A DNA stretch of 64,000 nt from an uncultured Clostridia bacterium. GTDB lineage: Bacteria; Bacillota; Clostridia; Christensenellales; Borkfalkiaceae. Position 1 is the first letter of the stretch. Each line of letters starts with the position of its first letter. The notes under the pieces are model-generated. The model did not search any database, was not told where the DNA came from, and saw nothing but the letters and a program-made list of their open reading frames with translations. A program made the translations under genes and the position numbers. The stretch covers positions 25,279 to 89,278 of the forward strand of contig CAMRTO010000002.1 of the NCBI GenBank assembly GCA_947053655.1, read 5' to 3'. Positions 32,752-40,768 of this stretch are shown piece after piece.

Positions 32752-33765
32752 ATGAAAAAATTTTTAATATCTGTAATGTGCGCGGCGGTTTCTGTCACGT
32801 CGTTGTTCGGGCTGTCGGCATGCGGCGGCGGTAAAAGCGTACAGGCTGTAAATCTTGTTTCGGTTACGGCGGCGGAGGTGGGCGTCCGTAGCGACGTGGA
32901 CTATTTTGTCGTGCCGGAGCCTGCGGCAAGCGTAAAGGTCGGTGCAATGAAAAACCTTGTTTTCAGCGGCGACGTGCAAAAGCTTTACGGCGGCGAAGAC
33001 GGATATCCGCAAGCCGTTGTCGTAGCTAAAAACAATATAGCGGACAACGGTTTAATAAGCGCTTTCGTATCGGAATTGAATACGGGCGCGGACTGGCTTT
33101 TATCGGAGGAGGTTTCGTCTTCGACTATTTGCGGCGCCGTAGCTTCCCATCTCACGAAAGGAATGACGCCGATTTTTACCGAAAAAAATCTTGACAAAAG
33201 CGTTATTGAAAATTGTTCCGTCAAATTTACGGACGCGCGGAACTGTAAGCAAAAAGTCAAAGCTTTTATGGAAAAAATAAATTCTGTCGGTCAGTCTGCT
33301 TTCGGTATGCCGCAAGACAAATTTTTTTCGGAAAGCGATTTTGAAAACACTGAACATATCGGTCCCGTTTCCGTATACGCGCCGGACGGCGCGCCCGCGC
33401 TCGGTCTTGCCAAACTTATGGCGGAAACGCCTGTTTTGAACGGTACCGAAATTAATTACGGAATTGTGGACGCGACGACAATCCAAACCTACGTTACGGG
33501 TTCGGAGCCGCGCGCCGATATTTGTGTGCTGCCCGTAAATTTGGCGGTAAAGCTTTTGGGCGACGGGGAAAAATATAAAATGCTCGGCACGCTTACCAAC
33601 GGAAATCTGTTTCTGCTCTCCGCGGGGAAGCAGTCGGTTACCAAGGAAAATATTTCCTCGTTAAAAGGCAAAACCGTCGGCGTCGTAAATTTGGCGCAGA
33701 TTCCCGGGCTTGTTTTTAAAACAGTATTGAAGGACAACGGGCTTGAATTTAAAGAGTTGATATGA
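32752..33765 (+). CDS. ABC-importer substrate-binding lipoprotein, lobes in permuted order
   Basis: 337 residues with signal and lipobox LSAC (Cys24). It belongs to the NMT1/SsuA/ThiY-like group, but its halves appear swapped. Residues about 34-200 (VNLVSVTAAEV, DVDYFVVPEPAAS, GYPQAVVVAKNNI) match the part that is normally second. Residues about 204-337 (VSVYAPDGAPALGLAKLM, DICVLPVNLAVKLL, LKGKTVGVVNLAQIPGLVF, VLKDNGLEF) match the part that normally begins the mature protein. The chain ends where the ordinary one crosses to lobe 2. The ligand is unknown. It precedes its permease with a four-base overlap. Confidence 0.82.
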   Translation: MKKFLISVMCAAVSVTSLFGLSACGGGKSVQAVNLVSVTAAEVGVRSDVDYFVVPEPAASVKVGAMKNLVFSGDVQKLYGGEDGYPQAVVVAKNNIADNGLISAFVSELNTGADWLLSEEVSSSTICGAVASHLTKGMTPIFTEKNLDKSVIENCSVKFTDARNCKQKVKAFMEKINSVGQSAFGMPQDKFFSESDFENTEHIGPVSVYAPDGAPALGLAKLMAETPVLNGTEINYGIVDATTIQTYVTGSEPRADICVLPVNLAVKLLGDGEKYKMLGTLTNGNLFLLSAGKQSVTKENISSLKGKTVGVVNLAQIPGLVFKTVLKDNGLEFKELI

Positions 33766-34544
33766 AAAAGTTTTTTTCGGCGCGTAAGCTCAATATAATT
33801 TTATCGGTTTCGGCAATAGTTTTGATGTGGCTTGTCTGGATAATATCTTACTATTCCGTAAAAAACGATTATATTATTCCGTCCTTTTCCGCAACGGTGA
33901 AAAGCTTTTTTCTCTGTTTTGCCGAAAGCGGTTTCTGGATAGCCTTTTGCATGACTATGTTGCGGACGTTTGCGGCGTTTGCGGTTTCGTTTGCATCGGC
34001 GGCGTTGCTTGCGGCTTTGTCCGTGTCGGTTAATGGTGTGTCGGCTTTTTTAAAGCCGATTATGGTGTTTTTAAGGACTGTGCCGACTTTGGCTGTTATA
34101 CTCGTTTTGCTTGTGTGGACCAATCGGGAAGCGGCTCCCGTAGCGGTAACCTTCCTTGTGCTTTTTCCGATGATTTATTCCCAACTGACAGCGGCGGCGG
34201 ACGGGGTGGATAAAAAACTTTTGCAAATGGTCAAGGTGTACGGCATTAAGCGTAGCGACGTTATACGTAAAATTTACCTTCCGCAAATTTCCGTAAGCAT
34301 ATTTTCCCAAACGGGGGCGAATATTTCTTTGGGGCTTAAAATTATGATTTCCGCCGAAGTTCTCTCTTTGACGTACAGAAGCTTGGGCGGGCTTATGCAG
34401 TCCGCGCGCGGATATCTGGAAATGCCGCGCCTCGCCGCGTTGACGCTTGTAGCGGTTCTTGCGGGGCTTTTAATAGACGCGGCGTTTTCACAGCTTAAAC
34501 GTATAAACGCCAAATGGTTGTACGGAGAAAAAAATGCGCATTAA
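33762..34544 (+). CDS. ABC-importer permease (SsuC/ThiX-like)
   Basis: 260-residue membrane protein of the binding-protein-dependent permease family. About six helices are visible, with the EAA-type coupling loop near KVYGIKRSDVIRKIYLPQI. Related permeases import aliphatic sulfonates, taurine, nitrate, pyrimidines or thiamine precursors. It overlaps the ATPase gene by 11 bases, forming a tight importer operon. The substrate cannot be deduced. Confidence 0.87.
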   Translation: MKKFFSARKLNIILSVSAIVLMWLVWIISYYSVKNDYIIPSFSATVKSFFLCFAESGFWIAFCMTMLRTFAAFAVSFASAALLAALSVSVNGVSAFLKPIMVFLRTVPTLAVILVLLVWTNREAAPVAVTFLVLFPMIYSQLTAAADGVDKKLLQMVKVYGIKRSDVIRKIYLPQISVSIFSQTGANISLGLKIMISAEVLSLTYRSLGGLMQSARGYLEMPRLAALTLVAVLAGLLIDAAFSQLKRINAKWLYGEKNAH

Positions 34545-35187
34545 AGGACTAACCAAAAAATACGGAAATTTAACCGTTTATGAAAATTTCGATATGGATT
34601 TGCAGGACGGCAAAATTACCTGTGTGCTGGGCGGCAGCGGAAGCGGCAAAACGACTTTATTGAACTGCATCGCAAAGCTTACGGATTGCTCGGGCGATTT
34701 GCCGCAGGTAAATTGCGCGTATGTATTCCAGACGCCGTGCCTTATTCCCAATCTTACATTGCGCGGTAATTTAAAGCTTGTCTGCGGCGACGACGGCGCA
34801 ATCGACGGAATGCTAGAAAAGGTAAGTCTTTCGGGAATGGGGGACCGTTATCCGGTTTCGCTTTCGGGCGGGCAGGCACAGCGCGTCGGTATAGCCAGGG
34901 CGTTTCTTTTCGGCGGCGATATTATTCTTATGGACGAGCCGTTCAACTCGCTCGATTTAAAACTTAAAACGGAAATTTCTTCACTGTTTGCGGACATACA
35001 AAAAGAATATAACCGTACTGCGCTTGTGGTTACGCACGACGTTGACGAGGCGCTGGCGCTTGCCGACAGAATAGCAGTAATAAGCGGCGGCAAAATCGTT
35101 TACGACGCTGAAACGCAAAGATGCGGCGGGGAAATTACGGATAAAGATAAAATAAGGCGGGAATTGGTCTCCGCGTTGCTGGCTTGA
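34534..35187 (+). CDS. ABC-importer ATPase subunit
   Basis: 217-residue nucleotide-binding protein that powers the importer. Walker A GGSGSGKTT, Q-loop region YVFQTPCLI, signature LSGGQAQR, Walker B IILMDEPFNSLD and H-loop VVTHDVDEALAL are all intact. It is a little shorter than SsuB-type ATPases, with no regulatory C-terminal extension. Confidence 0.92.
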   Translation: MRIKGLTKKYGNLTVYENFDMDLQDGKITCVLGGSGSGKTTLLNCIAKLTDCSGDLPQVNCAYVFQTPCLIPNLTLRGNLKLVCGDDGAIDGMLEKVSLSGMGDRYPVSLSGGQAQRVGIARAFLFGGDIILMDEPFNSLDLKLKTEISSLFADIQKEYNRTALVVTHDVDEALALADRIAVISGGKIVYDAETQRCGGEITDKDKIRRELVSALLA

Positions 35188-35206
35188 CGTTTTCGGAAAT
35201 TTTCAC

Positions 35207-35235
35207 TTGACTTAATATAATGCTTAAATTATAAT
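35207..35235 (+). promoter_or_regulatory. Sigma-A promoter of mscL
   Basis: TTGACT (35207-35212), 17-base spacer, TATAAT (35230-35235); AGGAGAGG precedes the ATG. Confidence 0.82.
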
Positions 35236-35260
35236 ATTAAAAAACGATAGGAGAGGACTC

Positions 35261-35818
35261 ATGAAAAAGTTTTTTAACGAATTTAAACAATTTATTTCCC
35301 GCGGCAACGTTCTCGATATGGCAGTCGGTATTATAATCGGAAGTGCGTTTACGGCAATTATAACCGCAATCGTCGGGCATATTCTTACGCCGCTTATAAA
35401 CTGGATTCCCGGGTCGGGGGATACGGGTGCGCTTCAGGTAGTGTTGCGCAACGCGGTTTATGCCGAGGACGGCACGGTCGTGACCGAGGCGCTGATTATC
35501 GATTTCGGCGCGGTTATATCCGCAATCGTAACTTTTTTAATTACCGCTTTTGTATTGTTCCTTATAGTAAAGACAATCAATACAATCCGTGCGGGAGGAC
35601 AGCTTCTTGTCGAAAGGCAGAAAAAAGCCATAAACAAAAAATTGCGCGCGGGTAAAATTACGGAGGAACAGGCCGAAGCCGAAGCTGAGAAAATAGCAGC
35701 TGCGGAGGAACCTCCCGCACCCGTCGAAACAACAGACGATTTGTTAAGGGAAATAAGAGATTTGCTTAAAGCGCAAAACGCTTCCGCTTCTTCAAGCGTT
35801 ACAAAAGACAAAGATTAA
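35261..35818 (+). CDS. mscL: Large-conductance mechanosensitive channel
   Basis: Pressure-release channel of the cell membrane. The N-terminal helix and TM1 read FKQFISRGNVLDMAVGIIIG, the periplasmic loop carries an insertion, and TM2 is near VTFLITAFVLFLIVKTIN. At 185 residues it is longer than the usual 130-150. The extra length is a charged, probably coiled C-terminal stretch (ITEEQAEAEAEKIAAAEE) ending in DDLLREIRDLLKAQ, the conserved terminal helix bundle. It is a single-gene unit. Confidence 0.94.
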   Translation: MKKFFNEFKQFISRGNVLDMAVGIIIGSAFTAIITAIVGHILTPLINWIPGSGDTGALQVVLRNAVYAEDGTVVTEALIIDFGAVISAIVTFLITAFVLFLIVKTINTIRAGGQLLVERQKKAINKKLRAGKITEEQAEAEAEKIAAAEEPPAPVETTDDLLREIRDLLKAQNASASSSVTKDKD

Positions 35819-35838
35819 GCAGTCTATGTACAAAAACG

Positions 35839-35864
35839 TGCCCGCAGATATCTGCGGGCATTTT
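35839..35864 (+). terminator. Hairpin terminator after mscL
   Basis: Ten-base stem TGCCCGCAGA / TCTGCGGGCA with a two-base centre, followed only by TTTT. Confidence 0.7.
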
Positions 35865-35922
35865 CAATGTAAAAAATTTCACGTGTTATTTCATAAAAAT
35901 TGTGCTCAAATCGTTTTCTTTT

Positions 35923-35969
35923 CACTATATGTTGTGTTATAATGTGAATGTCTCAAACAATATATAGTG
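35923..35969. repeat. 13-base inverted repeat around a TATAAT
   Basis: CACTATATGTTGT (35923-35935) and ACAATATATAGTG (35957-35969) can pair with one G-U. The 21-base centre contains TATAAT (35938-35943). It begins two bases past the stop of the minus-strand DUF1294 gene but has no T-run for a terminator. Confidence 0.5.
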
Positions 35970-35970
35970 T

Positions 35971-36273
35971 TTAAGCGACGAAAAACGTGAATCCGGAACG
36001 GAATGCGACTATACAAAAATATACGTTCAGCACTGCTATTACGGGCATTAGTATCATAAGCAAAAGGTTTTTTGTGCGGTACCGCATAATGAACATGCTT
36101 ACGTAAATGGCGATAGCGCCGCCCAAAATGGCGGTAAGAATAAGTTTGCCGTCGCCGCTGTTCATTTTAGATTCGTTTTCGCCGTATTCGTCGCGTTGCG
36201 ATTTCAAAAGAAGTATCGCGTAAAAATTCACGGCGAGAATATATACTATAAAAATTATATACAGTAGCAGCAT
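35971..36273 (-). CDS. DUF1294-type small membrane protein
   Basis: 100 residues on the minus strand with membrane segments at about 3-22, 45-63 and 70-95. The central GGAIAIYVSMFIMRYRTKN resembles the GGxxGxxxGMxxFRHKT core of DUF1294. Function is unknown. It is divergent from purE, 53 bases away. CATACT lies six bases before the ATG, but no convincing -35 is seen. Confidence 0.72.
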   Translation of the reverse strand: MLLLYIIFIVYILAVNFYAILLLKSQRDEYGENESKMNSGDGKLILTAILGGAIAIYVSMFIMRYRTKNLLLMILMPVIAVLNVYFCIVAFRSGFTFFVA

Positions 36274-36326
36274 ATTAAAAGTATGCCGCGAATAAAAAGA
36301 TTAATACCGTCAACGAGGTTTAAGTT

Positions 36327-36824
36327 ATGCCGAAAGTAGCAGTAATTATGGGCAGTAAATCAGATTTCAACGTGGTTAAACCCGCGGTAAGCGTGTTGAA
36401 AAGCTTCGGCGTCGAAACGGAGGTAAGGGTAATTTCCGCACACAGAACTCCGGAAGAAGCGCACAACTTTTCAACCCGCGCGATTGATAACGGAACGGAA
36501 GTAATCATATGCGCGGCGGGTAAAGCCGCACATCTCGGCGGGGTAATTGCGGCAAATACGACGCTCCCCGTAATAGGGCTTCCCGTAAAAACAGATATGA
36601 TGGGCGGACTTGACAGCTTGCTTTCCATTGTGCAGATGCCTTCGGGCATCCCCGTTGCAACCGTCGGCGTAAACGGAGGCGAGAACGCTGGACTGCTTGC
36701 GCTTCAGATTCTCGGTATAAAGTATCCCGAAATTGCGTCAAAGCTTGCCGATTACAAGAAGAAAATGAAAGAGAAAATAAATGCTGACGATACTGCCCTT
36801 CAGGACGAGTTGGAGCAGCTTTAA
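36327..36824 (+). CDS. purE: N5-carboxyaminoimidazole ribonucleotide mutase
   Basis: Class I PurE, 165 residues, catalysing step 6b of purine synthesis (N5-CAIR to CAIR). GSKSDFNVVKPA, SAHRTPEEAH (catalytic His) and AAGKAAHLGGVIA mark it. It opens an eight-gene cluster purECFMNHDL. Class I PurE normally needs PurK to supply N5-CAIR, and purK is not in this window. No purine riboswitch or clear promoter is seen in the 53 bases upstream. Confidence 0.95.
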   Translation: MPKVAVIMGSKSDFNVVKPAVSVLKSFGVETEVRVISAHRTPEEAHNFSTRAIDNGTEVIICAAGKAAHLGGVIAANTTLPVIGLPVKTDMMGGLDSLLSIVQMPSGIPVATVGVNGGENAGLLALQILGIKYPEIASKLADYKKKMKEKINADDTALQDELEQL

Positions 36825-36829
36825 AATGG

Positions 36830-36852
36830 TACCCGCAGTATAACTGCGGGTA
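36830..36852 (+). promoter_or_regulatory. Intercistronic hairpin purE-purC
   Basis: Ten-base perfect stem TACCCGCAGT / ACTGCGGGTA with loop ATA, not followed by a T-run. It probably protects or processes the mRNA and is unlikely to stop transcription fully. Confidence 0.5.
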
Positions 36853-36904
36853 TCGGTAATTTATTAAAATTTCAAATTATATTTAAATATAAGGAGTTAC
36901 TTCT

Positions 36905-37624
36905 ATGCAGAAAAAGGAACAGCTTTACGAAGGAAAGGCAAAAAAGGTTTATTCGACCGAAAATCCCGATTACGTTATTGTTTCCTACAAGGACGACGCT
37001 ACGGCGTTCAACGGGCTTAAAAAGGGTACTATTGTCGGCAAGGGCGTGATCAACAACAAGATGAGCAATATGATGATGAAAATGCTTGAGGGTAAAGGTA
37101 TCCCCACTCATTTGGTAGAGCAAATAGACGACAGAAACACCGTTGTCAAGAAAGTTGAAATCGTTCCTCTCGAAGTAATAATAAGAAACGTGGCGGCGGG
37201 TAGCTTTTCCAAAAGATACGGCGTGCCCGAAGGCACCAAGTTCGGCGCGCCCACGATAGAGTTCTCCTACAAAAACGACGAGCTCGGCGACCCGCTTATA
37301 AACGACTATCACGCGCTTGCGCTCAATCTCGCTTCCGCAGAGGAAATAGAAACCATAAAAAATATGGCGTTTTCCGTCAACGAAGCAATGAAAGCGTTTT
37401 TCAAAGAGCTTAATATCGATTTGATAGACTTCAAGCTCGAATTCGGCAGATTTAAAGGACAGATAGTGCTTGCGGACGAAATTTCTCCCGATACGTGCCG
37501 TTTCTGGGAAGCTGGCTCTTGGGATACTACAAAACACGTAAGTTTGGATAAAGACAGATTCCGCAGGGATCTCGGCGGCGTAGAAGACGCGTATGCCGAA
37601 ATTTTCAAAAGAATCGGCGGTTAA
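36905..37624 (+). CDS. purC: SAICAR synthetase
   Basis: Phosphoribosylaminoimidazole-succinocarboxamide synthase, 239 residues, adding aspartate to CAIR with ATP. YEGKAKKVYSTENPDYVIV is the ATP-binding hairpin, VPLEVIIRNVAAGS and LIDFKLEFGRF are family signatures, and DEISPDTCRFW closes the active site. A strong AAGGAG lies upstream. It is second in the cluster, after an 80-base gap with a hairpin. Confidence 0.96.
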   Translation: MQKKEQLYEGKAKKVYSTENPDYVIVSYKDDATAFNGLKKGTIVGKGVINNKMSNMMMKMLEGKGIPTHLVEQIDDRNTVVKKVEIVPLEVIIRNVAAGSFSKRYGVPEGTKFGAPTIEFSYKNDELGDPLINDYHALALNLASAEEIETIKNMAFSVNEAMKAFFKELNIDLIDFKLEFGRFKGQIVLADEISPDTCRFWEAGSWDTTKHVSLDKDRFRRDLGGVEDAYAEIFKRIGG

Positions 37625-37633
37625 GGGATATAG

Positions 37634-39061
37634 ATGATTTTAAGGACAAAAAAGGCGCCTTTCGACAGCATGCATGAGGAGTGCGGGGTTTTCGGGGTAT
37701 ATTCGCAGGAAAACAGAAACGTTGCCCACACGGTATATTACGGACTTTACGCCCTCCAACACCGCGGACAGGAATCCGCGGGTATTGCAGTCGCTTTCGC
37801 GGACAAAATAAATTACTTTAAGGGAATGGGGCTTGTGCCCGACGTGTTTTCCAACGGGAATTTAGATAAGCTTCCCGAGGGCGATATTGCCATAGGACAC
37901 GTAAGATATTCGACAACGGGGGCAAGTCAGCTTCTTAACGCGCAGCCGGTAGTGTTTACGGGTAAGTGCGGTAGAATGGCTGTTGCCCATAACGGCAACC
38001 TTATAAACACTAAACAGTTGCGGGACGGGCTTATTGCGCAAAATTCGGTTTTTCAGACCACGATAGACTCGGAGGTTATAGCCGTACTGATAAACAGTCT
38101 TTCGGACGGCGATATAATCACGGGCGTAAAACGCGCATGCGCCAAGTTTAAAGGTTCATATGCGTTGGTGGTTATGACCGCGGATAAACTTATCGCGGTG
38201 CGCGACCCTTTCGGTATCCGTCCGCTTTGCTTGGGCACTACGGAAAGCGACGTCGTCGTCGCCAGCGAAACCTGCGCGCTCGACGCGATAAGCGCTAATT
38301 TTCTGCGCGACGTGAAGCCCGGCGAAATAGTGGTTATAGACAGCGACGGAATACATTCCCACATGATGGACGATATCCCCGAAAAGAGTAAAATGTGTAT
38401 TTTCGAATACGTCTATTTTGCCCGTCACGACTCCGTTCTTGACGGATTGAGCGTTTACGAAGCGAGAAAGGAAGCCGGTAAACTGTTGGCCAAGCATTTT
38501 CCGGTCGAAGCGGATTTGGTTTCCGGCGTTCCCGATTCCGCAAACGTTGCGGCGAGGGGATATGCCGAAGAAAGCGGAATTCCGTTTGTTGAAGCTTTGG
38601 CAAAAAACAGGTACGTCGGCAGAACGTTTATTCAGCCCGACCAAAATCAGCGCGAAAACAGTTTAAGCGTAAAAATGAACGCTTTGCGCGCTAACATACG
38701 CGGTAAGCGGGTTATTATCATAGACGATTCCATCGTGCGCGGCACCACTATGCGCAAGATAATCAAAATGCTCAGAAACGCAGGTGCAAGCGAGATACAT
38801 ATACGCATATGTTCACCCATAATCAAGCACCCCTGTCACCTCGGCATAGATATACAGACGTATTCGCAGCTTATAGGCGCCTATAAAAACGAAAAACAGA
38901 TATGTGAAAGCTTAGGCGCGGACAGTGTAAAATATCTTACCGTAAATCAACTTATAAGCACCTGTAAGGGGGCGAATCTCGATTTTTGTCTGGGTTGTTT
39001 TAACGGTGAATATCCTTACCCGCTTGAAGGTTACGAAGCGGATAAACTTAAATTGGAATAA
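37634..39061 (+). CDS. purF: Amidophosphoribosyltransferase
   Basis: First committed enzyme of purine synthesis, 475 residues. A short propeptide precedes the N-terminal nucleophile cysteine in EECGVFGVYS, exposed by self-cleavage as in B. subtilis PurF. The PRPP-binding loop is VIIIDDSIVRGTT. Cysteines in HPCHLGID and DFCLGCFNG are placed like those binding the oxygen-sensitive [4Fe-4S] cluster of the Bacillus type. It is tightly spaced to purC (nine bases). Confidence 0.96.
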   Translation: MILRTKKAPFDSMHEECGVFGVYSQENRNVAHTVYYGLYALQHRGQESAGIAVAFADKINYFKGMGLVPDVFSNGNLDKLPEGDIAIGHVRYSTTGASQLLNAQPVVFTGKCGRMAVAHNGNLINTKQLRDGLIAQNSVFQTTIDSEVIAVLINSLSDGDIITGVKRACAKFKGSYALVVMTADKLIAVRDPFGIRPLCLGTTESDVVVASETCALDAISANFLRDVKPGEIVVIDSDGIHSHMMDDIPEKSKMCIFEYVYFARHDSVLDGLSVYEARKEAGKLLAKHFPVEADLVSGVPDSANVAARGYAEESGIPFVEALAKNRYVGRTFIQPDQNQRENSLSVKMNALRANIRGKRVIIIDDSIVRGTTMRKIIKMLRNAGASEIHIRICSPIIKHPCHLGIDIQTYSQLIGAYKNEKQICESLGADSVKYLTVNQLISTCKGANLDFCLGCFNGEYPYPLEGYEADKLKLE

Positions 39062-39088
39062 TTAACAAGAGAAATAAAAGGAGAAAAA

Positions 39089-40108
39089 ATGGCTATTTCG
39101 TATAAAGACAGCGGAGTCGACGTGGAAAAAGGTTATGAAGCCGTAAAGCTTATGAAGCAGCACGTCAAGTCCACATACACCCAAGGCGTATTGGGTGATA
39201 TAGGTTCGTTCGGCGGATTCTTTAAAATGCCCGACGGCATGAAGGAACCCGTGCTTGTCGCCGGCACCGACGGTGTCGGTACAAAATTGAAGTATGCGAT
39301 AATTTCGGGCAAACACGATACTATAGGTATCGACGCGGTTGCAATGTGCGTAAACGATATTGTCTGCCAGGGCGCCAAGCCTCTGTTTTTTCTCGACTAT
39401 TTCGCTACCGGCAGTTTAAGTCCCGAAAAGGTTGCGACGGTAGTTTCGGGCATAGCCGAGGGATGCCGTCAGTCCGGCGCGGCGCTTATAGGCGGCGAAA
39501 CGGCTGAAATGCCCGGCTTTTATCCCGAAGGGGACTACGACATCGCGGGCTTCGCCGTCGGCGCCGTAGACAGAAGCAAAATCATTAACGGAAGCGATAT
39601 AAAGGAAGGCGACGTTCTTATCGGCTTAAAATCCAGCGGTATTCATTCCAACGGATATTCGCTTGTGAGAAAGCTTTTCGGCGAGGATATTTCCGTTCTC
39701 GAAAAGTTCGACGCGGAACTCGGCGCAAAGTCTATAGACGTTTTGCTGACACCCACAAGAATTTATGTGAAAAGTATTCTCTCGTTGATTGAAAAGGTAC
39801 ATATAAAGGGCATAGCGCATATAACCGGCGGCGGATTTATAGAAAACATTCCCCGCATTTTCCCCGAAGGAATCGGTTGCGAAATAGTTAAAAATTCTTA
39901 CGAAGTCCCCGCAGTGTTCAAGGTAATGCAAAAGCGTGCGGGCATTACGGACAGTCAAATTTACAACACATTCAATATGGGTATCGGCATGGTCGTATGC
40001 GTTGCCGAAAGCGACGTGAAAGCGACGGTTTCCCAATTAGAGTCTACCGGAGAGGAATGCTTTGTCATAGGCAAAACCGTTAAAGGCAGCGGAGTCAAAC
40101 TTGTATGA
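39089..40108 (+). CDS. purM: AIR synthetase (phosphoribosylformylglycinamidine cyclo-ligase)
   Basis: 339 residues, closing the imidazole ring with ATP. GTDGVGTKLKYA, DIVCQGAKPLFFLDYFATG and GGETAEMPGFYPEGDYD are diagnostic, and HITGGGFIENIPR lies near the C-terminal domain. AAGGAG precedes the ATG. Its stop overlaps the purN start by four bases. Confidence 0.96.
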   Translation: MAISYKDSGVDVEKGYEAVKLMKQHVKSTYTQGVLGDIGSFGGFFKMPDGMKEPVLVAGTDGVGTKLKYAIISGKHDTIGIDAVAMCVNDIVCQGAKPLFFLDYFATGSLSPEKVATVVSGIAEGCRQSGAALIGGETAEMPGFYPEGDYDIAGFAVGAVDRSKIINGSDIKEGDVLIGLKSSGIHSNGYSLVRKLFGEDISVLEKFDAELGAKSIDVLLTPTRIYVKSILSLIEKVHIKGIAHITGGGFIENIPRIFPEGIGCEIVKNSYEVPAVFKVMQKRAGITDSQIYNTFNMGIGMVVCVAESDVKATVSQLESTGEECFVIGKTVKGSGVKLV

Positions 40109-40719
40109 AGCGCATAGCGGTTTTCGCAAGCGGTAGCGGTACGGATTTTCAATCTGTTATCGACGCAAACGAAAAGGAAAAATTTTGCGAAATAGTTTAT
40201 CTGATTGCTTCCAAGGACGGCATCGGCGCCATAGATCGTGCTAAAAACCACGGCATATCCACGGCGGTATTTGCTAAAAACGATTATCCCGATTTGGAAA
40301 CGCTTTACGGCAAGCTTACTTATCTTTTGAACATAAACAGAGTGGACTATATCGTGCTTGCGGGTTGGCTTAAAATTATCCCCGAAAGCTTTATAGAAGC
40401 CTTTAAAGACAGAATTATAAATATTCATCCGTCGCTTATTCCCGCGTTTTGCGGAAGCGGCTTTTACGGGCTTAAAGTACATCAGGCGGTTTTGGACTAC
40501 GGCGCGAAGGTTTCCGGCTGTACCGTGCATTTCGTAAACGAAGTGCCGGACGGCGGCGCTATTATCGCGCAGACTGCGGTTGAAGTTAAGGACGGCGATA
40601 CAGCCGAAAGTCTTCAAGCGCGCATATTGGATGAGGAGCATAAACTTCTTCCTTATTGCGTTAAAAAACTGTGTCAAGACAAAATCTGCAAAAACGGCAG
40701 AAAAGTGACCGTTACCTGA
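40105..40719 (+). CDS. purN: Phosphoribosylglycinamide formyltransferase
   Basis: 10-formyl-tetrahydrofolate-dependent GAR transformylase, 204 residues. The N-terminal loop is FASGSGTDFQSV, the catalytic segment is NIHPSLIPAF (Asn, His), and VHFVNEVPDGGAIIAQ supplies the catalytic Asp. Compared with PurN the loop has GSGTDFQ in place of the common GSGSNLQ, a mild change. It is coupled to purM. Confidence 0.93.
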   Translation: MKRIAVFASGSGTDFQSVIDANEKEKFCEIVYLIASKDGIGAIDRAKNHGISTAVFAKNDYPDLETLYGKLTYLLNINRVDYIVLAGWLKIIPESFIEAFKDRIINIHPSLIPAFCGSGFYGLKVHQAVLDYGAKVSGCTVHFVNEVPDGGAIIAQTAVEVKDGDTAESLQARILDEEHKLLPYCVKKLCQDKICKNGRKVTVT

Positions 40720-40768
40720 TGCGAATTATCGTAATCGGATTTTAAGTATAAGAAATACGGAGATTATT

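Noticed and set aside
36830..36904. Purine riboswitch or terminator between purE and purC
   Set aside because: Only a plain ten-base hairpin with no T-run and no purine aptamer core is present.
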